62,534 bases of DNA from Candidatus Uhrbacteria bacterium (lineage in GTDB: Bacteria; Patescibacteriota; Patescibacteriia; 2-12-FULL-60-25), in assembly GCA_008363075.1 (NCBI GenBank), contig RHKK01000014.1, forward strand, positions 1 through 62,534, read 5' to 3'. Within the stretch, counting starts at the first letter, position 1; each line of letters opens with the position of its first letter. Position numbers and translations under genes: made by a program. The notes under the pieces were generated by a model. That model ran no database searches, was not told the DNA's origin, and saw only the letters and a program-made list of their open reading frames with translations. Below, in pieces: positions 16,480 through 23,930 of this stretch.

Positions 16480-16486
16480 GGTCGTC

Positions 16487-17758
16487 GTGGCGGTGACGGG
16501 TTCGGTCGGGAAGTCCACGACCAAGCAGGCGATCGGCGCGATGCTCCGGGCCGACCTGCCGGAGCGCCGCGTGCGCGTGCCGGAGGCGAGTTACAACAAC
16601 GAGCTTGGCGTGCCGCTCACGGTGTTCGGACATGCGGCACCGGGGCGGAACGCGGGAGCGTGGATCGCGCTGCTTGCGGATGCGTGGTTGATCTCGACCG
16701 GACTGAAGAAGACGGGTATCACGACGTTCGTGCTTGAGATGGGTGCGGACAAACCTGGTGATCTCGTGCATTTGACGTCCGTGGCGCCGCCGGATGTCGC
16801 GGTCGTGACGGCGATCACGTCAAATGACGATTCGCTCGCGCCGGTGCATCTTGGGAATTACGGATCCCTGGACGAACTGATCGAGGAAAAGTCCACGCTC
16901 GTGAAGGCGCTCAAGCCGGGCGGAGATGCGGTCCTGAACGCGGATGACAAGAAAGTGTTCGCGATGCGCCATCTTACGCATGAACATGTCCTGACGTTTG
17001 GCGAAGCGGACGGGTCGGACGTGCGGATCGTGCGATCGAACATCGTCACGGAAGACGGACCGCACGGAAAGACGCCGACCGGACTGGCCGTGACGCTCGA
17101 AAATTACCATCGTTCCTATCAGACGTTCCTGCCCGGCGTCTACGGCACGTCGGTCGCGTATGCGTACGCGGCGGCGACGGCGGTGGCGGAGGCGTTGGAT
17201 GTCCCGCCGGAGCAGATCAACGAATTCGCCGAGCATTTCCGTCCGGTACGCGGACGCACGCGGATCATCCCGGGCATCAAACGCACGACGTTATTCGATG
17301 ATTCGTATAACGCATCACCCGCCTCCGTTTTGCAGTCGCTGAAAGATCTCGCGTCGTTGAACCTCGACCCCGGTCAACGGAAAATCGCCTGTTTGGGCGA
17401 GATGCGCGAACTCGGCGAGAAGGCGGAGGAGATGCATCGGCGCGTCGGTGCGGAAGCGGCGAAGCTGGGGATTGACGTCTTGGTTTGTTGTGGTATATTC
17501 GGCCGCGCCATGGCGGAAGGCGCGACCGCAAAAGGACTTTCGTCCGAACGCGTGTACGTCATCGATGATACGCCGGAAGCAGGACTCCTCCTGCAGGACC
17601 TGATCCGTCCCGGAGACGTCATCCTGGCGAAGGCGTCGCAAGGTGCGCTCGAGACGAAAGGCGTGCGCATGGAGCGCGTCATGAAAGAACTGATGGCCGA
17701 GCCGATGCGCGCAAGCGAGCTGCTCGTCCGTCAGGAACCGGCATGGCAGAGGAAGTAA
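16487..17758 (+). CDS. murF: UDP-MurNAc-tripeptide--D-alanyl-D-alanine ligase (MurF), N-terminally short form
   Basis: Adds D-Ala-D-Ala to the peptidoglycan precursor. It starts directly in the ATP-binding domain (VTGSVGKSTTKQAI), then VLEMGADKPGDL, the central DDSYNASP motif near residue 267, and a C-terminal Mur-ligase domain with GEMRELGEKAEE and KASQGALETKGV. The usual ~90-residue N-terminal substrate domain is missing, as in many patescibacterial MurF-like proteins. The reading frame is open back to the ftsI stop but has no ATG. The GTG at 16487 is the only usable start I see, and an ATG at 16420 lies in another frame, so a frameshift or non-standard start is possible. Confidence 0.88.
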   Translation: MAVTGSVGKSTTKQAIGAMLRADLPERRVRVPEASYNNELGVPLTVFGHAAPGRNAGAWIALLADAWLISTGLKKTGITTFVLEMGADKPGDLVHLTSVAPPDVAVVTAITSNDDSLAPVHLGNYGSLDELIEEKSTLVKALKPGGDAVLNADDKKVFAMRHLTHEHVLTFGEADGSDVRIVRSNIVTEDGPHGKTPTGLAVTLENYHRSYQTFLPGVYGTSVAYAYAAATAVAEALDVPPEQINEFAEHFRPVRGRTRIIPGIKRTTLFDDSYNASPASVLQSLKDLASLNLDPGQRKIACLGEMRELGEKAEEMHRRVGAEAAKLGIDVLVCCGIFGRAMAEGATAKGLSSERVYVIDDTPEAGLLLQDLIRPGDVILAKASQGALETKGVRMERVMKELMAEPMRASELLVRQEPAWQRK

Positions 17759-17760
17759 AC

Positions 17761-17824
17761 TCAGGTTTCAGGTTGTAGGTTTCAGCTCCGAAGCTAACAC
17801 CTAAAACCTAATACCTAACACCTG
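17761..17824. repeat. Word-array palindrome, CAGGTTT/TAGGT family
   Basis: Left arm TCAGGTTTCAGGTTGTAGG and right arm CCTAATACCTAACACCTG are tandem words and mutually near-complementary around AGCTCCGAAGCT. It lies between murF and tRNA-Glu. The words overlap those at 46423. Confidence 0.75.
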
Positions 17825-17831
17825 CCCAAAC

Positions 17832-17906
17832 GGCCCGTTCGTTTAATGGCTAGGACATCCCCCTCTCACGGGGAAAATAGGGGTTCGATTCCCCTACGGG
17901 CTACCA
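17832..17906 (+). tRNA. tRNA-Glu(CTC)
   Basis: Acceptor GGCCCGT/ACGGGCT, anticodon stem TCCCC/GGGGA with loop CTCTCAC (anticodon CTC), T-arm AGGGG/CCCCT with loop TTCGATT, encoded CCA. Confidence 0.93.
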
Positions 17907-17910
17907 AAGA

Positions 17911-17942
17911 AGAAGACTCCGGCATCGGGGTCTTTTTCTTTT
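17911..17942 (+). terminator. Terminator after tRNA-Glu
   Basis: The stem AGACTCCG/CGGGGTCT (one G-T) is followed by TTTTTC immediately after the CCA. Confidence 0.8.
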
Positions 17943-17953
17943 CTAATTGGCGA

Positions 17954-17982
17954 TTGACAACCTTCCAAAAAAACCCTACCCT
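17954..17982 (+). promoter_or_regulatory. Promoter of the unknown gene at 18024
   Basis: TTGACA at 17954, 17 bases, TACCCT at 17977. It gives a ~35-base leader with a Shine-Dalgarno site, in contrast to the near-leaderless core genes. Confidence 0.65.
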
Positions 17983-18023
17983 GAAGCGGCTCGAGATTTG
18001 ACAAATAAGCCCGGGAGATAGGC

Positions 18024-18467
18024 ATGGAGCTCATGAAGGCGCCAGTCGAATACCGCAGACCTACGTTCGAAGAGTTGTGCAGGCAGTTCGATTGCGTACA
18101 TCCGTCTTATCAATGGATAGCGTTCGAATCGGTTGTGACCGTTCGAGCTCCCGTCGGAGGTTCGCAGGAGCGGGTGTTTTCGCTCGTGATGCCCTGGGAT
18201 AACCGCGATATCCGAACCACTCTCATTGCGCTTTGGAAGCGAGGTCAGCGACCAGGTACATATGAGGAACTCTTATCTTTCGACCGGGTGTTCCGTGCCG
18301 CTGCCGGCGGCTACCCCGTCGTCGCGCTTGGATCCCTGGGTAGCCGGGGGAGGAAGGCTCCCATGATCTATGTGCCGAACGGAAAATACACTCTTGATTT
18401 CACGTGGGTGGGGCATGATACCCACGAGTTGTGTCGGATCCTGGTTGTCCATGACCATGCACGCTAA
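18024..18467 (+). CDS. Unknown protein, 147 residues
   Basis: No family recognised. It is a soluble protein of mixed alpha/beta character (RVFSLVMPWDNRDIRTTL, GGYPVVALGSLGSRG, YTLDFTWVGHDTHELCRILV) with no signal peptide and only two cysteines. It has its own TTGACA/TACCCT promoter, a GGGAG ribosome-binding site seven to nine bases before the ATG, and its own terminator, so it is an independently regulated single gene. It belongs to the minority of strong-SD unknown genes in this window. Confidence 0.75.
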   Translation: MELMKAPVEYRRPTFEELCRQFDCVHPSYQWIAFESVVTVRAPVGGSQERVFSLVMPWDNRDIRTTLIALWKRGQRPGTYEELLSFDRVFRAAAGGYPVVALGSLGSRGRKAPMIYVPNGKYTLDFTWVGHDTHELCRILVVHDHAR

Positions 18468-18503
18468 ACGGTCTCCAGATTCGTTCGGAGCCGTTCTTTT
18501 TTT
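18467..18503 (+). terminator. Terminator after the unknown gene at 18024
   Basis: The stem AACGG(T)CTCC/GGAGCCGTT is followed by a seven-base T run, directly after the stop codon. Confidence 0.75.
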
Positions 18504-18658
18504 ACCGTCTGTAATTCTTCTTGTGATCGTCCGTAATAATATCCACAGGTAATAAAAATCTTTTGAAGAATAAGACTTATTTTTATTTTTGTAACGTTAT
18601 GAACCTCCTTATGGTAAACTAGATATAGTCGCTTTCGACTCGGAAGGGAGGTGTTACT

Positions 18659-18790
18659 ATGTTGAAGTCCCCTTTGGAAAAAGCCATTCTGACGCTGTCA
18701 GCCGTCGCGGCCTCGGCCCCGAGCAAAGATGTGCAGGTGAAGTTGCATGAAGTCATTCAGACTCTCACCGACATCGCCATCCCTTCTTGA
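18659..18790 (+). CDS. Small protein, 43 residues
   Basis: A 43-residue frame with a strong GGGAGG site seven bases before the ATG. It encodes MLKSPLEKAILTLSAVAASA followed by a charged amphipathic helix (KDVQVKLHEVIQTLTDIAIPS). The first half is an Ala-rich helix that could contact a membrane. The AT-rich upstream region (18540-18625) carries promoter-like bases. No family known. The ribosome-binding site and following terminator make it a credible gene. Confidence 0.55.
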   Translation: MLKSPLEKAILTLSAVAASAPSKDVQVKLHEVIQTLTDIAIPS

Positions 18791-18833
18791 TTTGATAAAG
18801 CTCCCGGGTTTTTGGAAAACAAATACCCTATAC

Positions 18834-18860
18834 AAAAAGCCTGCTCATAAGCGGGTTTTT
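18834..18860 (+). terminator. Terminator after the 43-residue gene
   Basis: The stem GCCTGCT/AGCGGGT with a CATA loop and flanking A and T tracts ends 19 bases before the ABC transporter ATG. Confidence 0.7.
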
Positions 18861-18878
18861 TGATGTACACTCCGAGAC

Positions 18879-20537
18879 ATGACGCTTACCGGAATACTAG
18901 AACACAAAGACAGGGTTCGTTTATGGGTCCTGATGTTGCTATCGCTTATCGCGACGGCCTCCAGCTTGCTGGATCCGCTCATTTTAAAATTTATCATCGA
19001 CGACGTTTTAAGCTCCCGACGTTTTCATCTTCTTCTGCCGGCCATCGTTTTTTTGCTTTTGGCGAAGCTTATCAGCCTGCTACTCGTGTATGTGTACGGA
19101 ATGGCGTTCGAACGGTTGATTCAAAGCGTGACGTTGTCTCTCCGACATCGGCTGTTTGAGCGCATCACGTTCATGACGTACCAGGCGTTCAGGCGATATG
19201 ATCGAGGAGACCTGATCCGGCTCTTGACGACGGATGTATCAAATATCCGATCGTTGTTATCCGCCGCACAACGTGTGTTCGTCCATAGCGCCCGTTTGTG
19301 CGTAATTCTCATTTTTGTTGCCAGTTTGAACGCGACGGTCGTCGGCTTCCTGATCCTGGTCATGCCGCTCTATGCGTTTGTGCAACGCCGATATCAGCGA
19401 ACGTTGAGAACTCAAGCGGAAAGCATGGCGCATGCCGATATCGGAGTGTTGAATTTTTTTACGACGCGATTACCGAATTATCTCCTCGTGAAAACATCGG
19501 TGCAAGAAAAGCGGGAACTTGATTCGCAGGATCGGTTGACGCGCAAACAGAGCGAACTCACGATTCATTACCTGTCCAAGGTATTGCGCTCGTTGGGATT
19601 GATAGGCGCCATCACGGCCCTGACGATTGCCGGGTTGTTTTTCGGAGGGGGGATCGCGGTTGCCGGAGGCGCGATGACTATCGGCACGCTTGTCGCTCTG
19701 TTTGGATATACGATTCAGCTGTTTGAACCGCTTTCGGGTCTTGTATCCATCCCCCTGGGATTGCAGGATGCTTGGGTTTCGTCGGACCGCGTGAAGACGG
19801 TCTTGTCGCACCCGGATCAAGAACCACGAGGAGAACACGTCCGATGCTTTCCTCTTCAAGGCACGATTGAGTTTGATCGTGTGTCGTTCGCCTATCCCGA
19901 TCAACCGGACAGGCTTGTGCTTGATGATGTTTCTTTTCGTATCAATGCCGGTGAAACGGTGGCCGTGATCGGTGAAACCGGTGGCGGAAAATCCAGCATC
20001 GCGCTGCTGTTGCTGCGATTCTATGAGCCTACTGCGGGCTCTATTCTGTTCGACGGCAGACCCCTCACTGATTATTCTCCAGGCTATCTTCGCTCACGCA
20101 TCGGATTCATGTCCCAGAGAAACGTGCTTTTGCCGGAAACGATCATGGAAAATATCCTCTACGCGGCACCTGAAGGCGGATGCGCTCGCGCGGAAGACGC
20201 CGCTCGCAAAGCGGCCATTCATGATCGAATCCTCCGGTTACCTCAGGGGTATGATACGATGGTCGGAACCGACGGGGGCGCGTTTTCAGAAGGAGAAAAA
20301 CAACGCCTCTCGCTTGCAAGAGTTCTGGCGCAGGATCCCGACCTCTTCCTGTTCGACGAGCCGACCGCGTCTTTGGACGCAAAAACAGGAACAGAGGTGA
20401 TGCAAGCCGTGCGACGGGCCGCTCAAGGGAAAACAACCATCATCGTCACGCATCGTCCCTCGGAAGTTCCGTTTGCGGACAAGGTGCTTAGGTTGGAGGG
20501 CGGACGCGCCAATTTCCTTTCACGGAGCCCGTTGTGA
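18879..20537 (+). CDS. ABC exporter, fused permease and ATPase (MsbA/lipid-exporter type)
   Basis: A 552-residue half-transporter that would work as a homodimer. Six membrane helices span ~15-300. The nucleotide-binding domain has Walker A GETGGGKSS (near 366), Q-loop GFMSQRNVLLPETIMENI, the signature FSEGEKQRLSLARVL (SEGEK in place of LSGGQ), Walker B DLFLFDEPTASLD and the H-loop VTHRP. The substrate is unknown; lipids, peptides or drugs are usual. TACACT ends seven bases before the ATG. Its last 50 bases overlap the convergent capA-like gene, and no terminator is visible between them. Confidence 0.92.
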   Translation: MTLTGILEHKDRVRLWVLMLLSLIATASSLLDPLILKFIIDDVLSSRRFHLLLPAIVFLLLAKLISLLLVYVYGMAFERLIQSVTLSLRHRLFERITFMTYQAFRRYDRGDLIRLLTTDVSNIRSLLSAAQRVFVHSARLCVILIFVASLNATVVGFLILVMPLYAFVQRRYQRTLRTQAESMAHADIGVLNFFTTRLPNYLLVKTSVQEKRELDSQDRLTRKQSELTIHYLSKVLRSLGLIGAITALTIAGLFFGGGIAVAGGAMTIGTLVALFGYTIQLFEPLSGLVSIPLGLQDAWVSSDRVKTVLSHPDQEPRGEHVRCFPLQGTIEFDRVSFAYPDQPDRLVLDDVSFRINAGETVAVIGETGGGKSSIALLLLRFYEPTAGSILFDGRPLTDYSPGYLRSRIGFMSQRNVLLPETIMENILYAAPEGGCARAEDAARKAAIHDRILRLPQGYDTMVGTDGGAFSEGEKQRLSLARVLAQDPDLFLFDEPTASLDAKTGTEVMQAVRRAAQGKTTIIVTHRPSEVPFADKVLRLEGGRANFLSRSPL

Positions 20538-21477
20538 CGCTTTGGGCAAGATCATCATCCGAGATTTGGCCGAGTCGCCTCAGCCTATGTTCGCGTTCCA
20601 TGTTGACGAGCAGTCGCGGTTGGCAGGTTTCAATGGTGTATGGGATCGGCTCGAGCATCCATCCTTGTCGATCCACGGTGACGGCGAGCGCGAATCCTTG
20701 GCACGTGTTCTCGGACCACTCCTGATCGAAAATGAAATTTCCGAGCGACCAAGCGACGGGCACGCCGCCGATGAGCGAGAACCCTTGCTCCACATGCGGA
20801 TGTCCGCCAATGATCAAATCCGCGCCGTTCGACACGAGCCAGTGTGCGAATTCACGCTCCCGTGGGCCGGGATGGTCTTGGAAATCCGGCCCCCAGTGCG
20901 GTAGGACGATCAGGATGTCGACCTCCGCACGAACTCGTGCCAGCGTCTCCGCGGCGCTCGATCGATCAAGCTCGTTTCCGATGAGGTTGAAGCCGCAAAG
21001 TCCGAACGACGTGCCGTTTATGGATACGGCCCGGTAGGCAATCGCATCCGCTCGTTTCGGATGTCCGAAGACGACGAAGCCCTGTTCCCGTAACCGACGA
21101 ACGGATTCCTCAAAACCGGCCTTTCCTTGATCGAGGGTGTGGTTATTCGCATGCGAAAACGCGCGAAAGCCCTGATCGCGAAGAACGGGCAGCACGGAAG
21201 GATCAAAGCCCATCTTGAGGTCGATCCCGATGGCATGCAGACGGATCAGAAGCTCCGGGTCGAACGTGACAAGATTTCTGTCGACTTCTTCGGTGGGCGG
21301 AAGTCGGATGTTCGTTACAGGTCCCTCAAGATTTCCCACGGAGTAATCAAAAGATGAAATCCAGCCTTCAGGCAATCTTCGGAACGCAAACGTCGGGTCG
21401 CCGGAAGCGATCGTCCGCGTTGCGACCTTGCGACCCAGCATGATATCGCCGACAAACAGAATACGAATTCCTGTCAC
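20488..21477 (-). CDS. CapA/PgsA-family metallophosphatase-like protein
   Basis: A 329-residue protein of the poly-gamma-glutamate CapA family, a calcineurin-like metallophosphoesterase fold. Motifs in order: FVGDIMLGRKV (metal-binding Asp), NLEGPVTN, FSHANNHTLDQG (Asn-His), VLPHWGPDF and GGHPHVEQGF (His-x-His), then SLGNFIFDQEW. No signal peptide is evident. CapA homologues act in polymer synthesis or as phosphatases; no capB/capC partner is present, so the function is only a family guess. It overlaps the ABC gene tail to tail by 50 bases. Confidence 0.88.
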   Translation of the reverse strand: MTGIRILFVGDIMLGRKVATRTIASGDPTFAFRRLPEGWISSFDYSVGNLEGPVTNIRLPPTEEVDRNLVTFDPELLIRLHAIGIDLKMGFDPSVLPVLRDQGFRAFSHANNHTLDQGKAGFEESVRRLREQGFVVFGHPKRADAIAYRAVSINGTSFGLCGFNLIGNELDRSSAAETLARVRAEVDILIVLPHWGPDFQDHPGPREREFAHWLVSNGADLIIGGHPHVEQGFSLIGGVPVAWSLGNFIFDQEWSENTCQGFALAVTVDRQGWMLEPIPYTIETCQPRLLVNMEREHRLRRLGQISDDDLAQSVTTGSVKGNWRVRPPT

Positions 21478-21557
21478 GTCGCCATCCTATCCTACGCGAA
21501 GACATGGGGACAGGAGCTCAGAAATTATTCAAAAGAAAAAACCCGCGGAATGCGGGA

Positions 21558-21980
21558 TCAGGCACCGGCCCCGGACTGTTGGGCTCGGAAGGTATCGATC
21601 AGCTTGCTCGCCTCGCTCGCGTCTTTCACGGACTTGAGCGGGACGTTGCCCGCCTTGTAGGCGCAGGTCTGGAAGGCCGAGCCGACAAAGCCATCCGGCG
21701 CGCCGATGACGACGATCAGGATGCCGCCGTGTGCACGGAACTCGTTGAAGAGCTCGACGAGCGGCTCGCGGGCCTCGCGACTGATCCGCTTGAGGCCCGA
21801 CGCGCCGATCGACCAGACCATCTTGTGGTTGAATCGCAGACGCGCCTGCGCGGCGAGGACGCCGACGCCGACCGGCGTCAGTTCCTCCGTCGTGATCAGG
21901 CTGAACATCTCGTACTTCAGGAGGTCCAGTTTGGTCGAGCTCACCGTGCCGGCCGGCGTCGGATCGCGGCGCGACGTCAT
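21558..21980 (-). CDS. STAS-like protein, second of a pair
   Basis: A 140-residue protein of the same layout as its upstream neighbour: beta strands, then SIGASGLKRISREAREPLVELFNEFRAHGG and ILIVVIGAPDG, as in STAS/SpoIIAA anti-sigma-antagonist domains. The usual phosphorylatable D-S-S/T-G-L segment is replaced by SREAR. It starts at an ATG preceded by AGGAGG and overlapping the upstream stop as ATGA, so the two are translated together. It could be a scaffold or sensor; no kinase, phosphatase or sigma partner lies near. Confidence 0.6.
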   Translation of the reverse strand: MTSRRDPTPAGTVSSTKLDLLKYEMFSLITTEELTPVGVGVLAAQARLRFNHKMVWSIGASGLKRISREAREPLVELFNEFRAHGGILIVVIGAPDGFVGSAFQTCAYKAGNVPLKSVKDASEASKLIDTFRAQQSGAGA

Positions 21981-22432
21981 CGCGCCTCCTCGACGGATAC
22001 CCGAAGACGGATGTTCGCGGCGCGGAGGCTCTCCACGCACTCGAGCGGCAGGCCGCCGGACGGGACGGACTGCATGCTCACGGACGAGAGCATCATGCGG
22101 ACGCTCGGATCGGAGACGATGACGACGGCGCGGAGGCCGCCCCGCGCCTTGAGGTTGATGAGGAGTTCGACGAGGGGCTCGACGGCCTCGCGGTCGAACT
22201 TCTTGAGGCGGCTCGCGTCGAGCAACCAGCACGCGGGCCGGCCGTCGAGCTCGGTCATGACGCGGTGGCGGACGCCCTCGAAGGACGAGGGATCGGCCTC
22301 ACCGGACACCGTGGTGACGATGACGCCGTCTTCGCGTCGAACGGTCTCGACAATATTCGGGTCGCCGAGGTCGGTCGAGCGCGTGACGATCGGGTTGTTC
22401 GTCGAGGACTTACGATCGGATCGATCGGTCAT
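21977..22432 (-). CDS. STAS-like protein, first of a pair
   Basis: A 151-residue protein. A polar N-terminal tail (~30 residues) precedes a STAS-like domain with LLDASRLKKFDREAVEPLVELL and NLKARGGLRAVVIV, parallel to the downstream paralogue. In SpoIIAA the Ser phosphorylated by its kinase sits where this protein has FDREA, so classical partner-switching is unlikely. The start at 22432 follows AGGAGG. A TTGACA promoter with a perfect 18-base palindrome in its spacer lies at 22488-22516, pointing to repressor control of the pair. Confidence 0.62.
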   Translation of the reverse strand: MTDRSDRKSSTNNPIVTRSTDLGDPNIVETVRREDGVIVTTVSGEADPSSFEGVRHRVMTELDGRPACWLLDASRLKKFDREAVEPLVELLINLKARGGLRAVVIVSDPSVRMMLSSVSMQSVPSGGLPLECVESLRAANIRLRVSVEEAR

Positions 22433-22487
22433 GAGAGACCTCCTGTGGGGTTCAGTCAGTCGAAAAAGATGTGAGGGAGCTTGTGCG

Positions 22488-22516
22488 TGTGTACGGGACA
22501 AAACCGGTTTTGTCAA
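22488..22516 (-). promoter_or_regulatory. Promoter of the STAS-like pair
   Basis: On the minus strand, TTGACA, 17 bases, TACACA. The TTGACA also contains the TGA stop of rnhB. The spacer is filled by the palindrome at 22497-22514. Confidence 0.55.
22497..22514. promoter_or_regulatory. Palindromic operator candidate GACAAAACCGGTTTTGTC
   Basis: A perfect 9+9 inverted repeat without a loop, lying exactly between the -35 and -10 of the STAS-pair promoter. Its 14-base core CAAAACCGGTTTTG recurs upstream of the DUF1428 gene at 61508-61521. This is what a dimeric repressor site would look like. Confidence 0.55.
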
Positions 22517-23130
22517 GCCGCGACGAGGCGTTTCAGCGGCGCATAGCTCATCCGATGGATCGGAGACGGACCCAGTCTTTTCAAGGCGTCTTGATGTTTT
22601 TTGGTGCCATATCCCTTGTGATCGGCGAACCCGTATCCGGGATAGTCTCCGTCAAGTTTCTCAAGCTCCGCGTCGCGAGCGGTTTTCGCGAGGATGGACG
22701 CGGCCGCGATGGACTTGGCGTATTTGTCGCCTTGCACGACGCGGTGGCAGGGGATCGTGAGGTTCGGAATCATGAATCCGTCGCAGAGGACGGCTTGCGG
22801 TTGCGTCGCAAGCGTCTCGATCGCGCGCTTCATTGCAAGAAAAGCGGCTTGTCTGATGTTCAGCGCATCTACTTCTTGCGCGGATGCCGTGCCGATCGAC
22901 CACGCCGTGGCTTTTATTTTGATTTGTTCGACGAGTCTCAAGCGCTGCGCATCGTTCAATGTTTTCGAGTCCCGGATCATGCCGATGCGCGAATCCAGCG
23001 GCAGGATCACGGCGGCGGCGTACACGGGACCGGCCCAGCACCCGCATCCCGCTTCATCCACGCCGGCGAGAAGCGAAACGCCCCGCGCGATCAATTCGCG
23101 TTCGTGCTTGAACGAAGGATAGACGACCAT
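22513..23130 (-). CDS. rnhB: Ribonuclease HII
   Basis: Removes RNA primers and misinserted ribonucleotides from DNA. The active-site motif AGVDEAGCGCWAGPV (Asp-Glu) is near residue 24, DSKTLND (Asp) follows, VLCDGFMIPNL carries the next acidic residue, and KSIAAASILAKTARDAEL is conserved. Length is 205 residues, normal. The ATG at 23130 directly follows a CTGTAAAACTG word of the adjacent palindrome; the open frame continues 19 residues upstream only by reading that repeat. Its stop overlaps the promoter of the next gene. Confidence 0.95.
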   Translation of the reverse strand: MVVYPSFKHERELIARGVSLLAGVDEAGCGCWAGPVYAAAVILPLDSRIGMIRDSKTLNDAQRLRLVEQIKIKATAWSIGTASAQEVDALNIRQAAFLAMKRAIETLATQPQAVLCDGFMIPNLTIPCHRVVQGDKYAKSIAAASILAKTARDAELEKLDGDYPGYGFADHKGYGTKKHQDALKRLGPSPIHRMSYAPLKRLVAA

Positions 23131-23134
23131 GGGG

Positions 23135-23244
23135 GCAGTTTTACAGATGACAGTTAACAGTTGACAGATAACAGAGAAATAGTTCATCTATAACCTGTTC
23201 CAGTTCGGATACTGTAAACTGATAACTGTCAATTGTTAACTGTC
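23135..23244. repeat. Word-array palindrome, ACAGTTGACAG/ACAGATAACAG family
   Basis: The left arm (ACAGATGACAGTTAACAG, then TTGACAGATAACAG) and the right arm (ACTGTAAACTGATAACTG, then TCAATTGTTAACTG) are near-complementary tandem words around a ~45-base centre. It lies between two divergent genes, so it is not simply a terminator. The same words recur at 26761 and 57383. Confidence 0.8.
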
Positions 23245-23258
23245 GAGGAGGAGGAAGC

Positions 23259-23462
23259 ATGGGAAGGATTCCCGACGATTGGGACGGTGAGACGTTTTCC
23301 CCGGGCTACGGTCCGGCCGACCCGCCGACGCGCAGGATCAAGCCTCCGCTGCCGCAGACCGACCTTCGGCTGGCGCGTCCGCCCGGTACCCTGCTCGATC
23401 TCGAGCGCGTCGAGAACGCGATGTTCTCCGACATCCCGGACGGAACGTCCGGCCCCGACTGA
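23259..23462 (+). CDS. Small Pro-rich protein, 67 residues
   Basis: No family recognised. It is hydrophilic and proline-rich (SPGYGPADPPTRRIKPPLPQ) with one possible helix (LDLERVENAMF), probably disordered. A long GGAGGAGGA purine run supplies a strong ribosome-binding site, and a clean terminator follows, so this is a credible single gene despite its size. Confidence 0.6.
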   Translation: MGRIPDDWDGETFSPGYGPADPPTRRIKPPLPQTDLRLARPPGTLLDLERVENAMFSDIPDGTSGPD

Positions 23463-23484
23463 TCCGCCTAAGGCGGATTTTTTG
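23460..23484 (+). terminator. Terminator after the 67-residue gene
   Basis: The stem ATCCGCC/GGCGGAT with a TAA loop is followed by TTTTTT, overlapping the stop codon region. Confidence 0.88.
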
Positions 23485-23487
23485 CAG

Positions 23488-23515
23488 CGACTAGCTACTA
23501 GCTACTAGCTGCGCT
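23488..23515. repeat. Short CTAGCTA tandem repeat
   Basis: Three CTAGCTA/CTAGCTG units in a row (ACTAGCTACTAGCTACTAGC), self-complementary through AGCT. It sits 13 bases before the ruvX start and has the look of a minimal word-array element. TAGACT just after it may be the ruvX -10. Confidence 0.5.
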
Positions 23516-23528
23516 AGACTTTCCCAAT

Positions 23529-23930
23529 ATGAGACTCCTCGGCCTGGATTACGGCTCCTCGCGCATCGGCGTGGCGTTGGGTGACGACGTGACGAAAGTG
23601 GCGACGCCATGGAACGTCATTGTCAACGAGGACATGGAGGACGTGTTTTTGCGATTGCACGAACTGGCGGCCCGCGAGGGCGCGGAACGCATCGTTGTTG
23701 GCATTCCGCGGCCGCTGGCCGACCAGGCGCGGGAGACGGCGCAAGCAAAGGAGATCCGGCAATTCATCCAGCGGTTAAGGCTGGACGGCTTTGACGTGGT
23801 CGAGCAGAACGAGACGCTGACGTCCAAAATCGCCGCCGACCAGGTAAAGGAAATGGGCGGCAGGGGAAAGCGCGATGATTTGGCCGCGGCCGCGATTTTG
23901 CAGGCGTATCTCGATGCCTTACCTGCGTGA
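23529..23930 (+). CDS. ruvX: Putative pre-16S rRNA nuclease / Holliday junction resolvase YqgF
   Basis: A 133-residue RNase-H-fold nuclease. MRLLGLDYGSSRIGVALGDD carries the first catalytic Asp, ERIVVGIPRPL the middle strand, VVEQNETLTSKIA the Glu-Thr motif, and KRDDLAAAAILQAYL the last Asp pair. It matures 16S rRNA ends in E. coli. Its 3' end overlaps recO by 17 bases, so the two are co-translated. TAGACT lies eight bases before the ATG. Confidence 0.92.
   Translation: MRLLGLDYGSSRIGVALGDDVTKVATPWNVIVNEDMEDVFLRLHELAAREGAERIVVGIPRPLADQARETAQAKEIRQFIQRLRLDGFDVVEQNETLTSKIAADQVKEMGGRGKRDDLAAAAILQAYLDALPA

Noticed and set aside
21504-22760. A 418-codon plus-strand frame over the STAS-like pair
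   Set aside because: The minus strand has SD-led, paralogous genes with coherent protein motifs; the plus frame is low-complexity Arg/Asp-rich.
23135-23244. CRISPR-like array
   Set aside because: The repeated words are 7-10 bases, variable, contiguous and mirrored in a second arm; there are no constant repeats with unique spacers and no cas genes.
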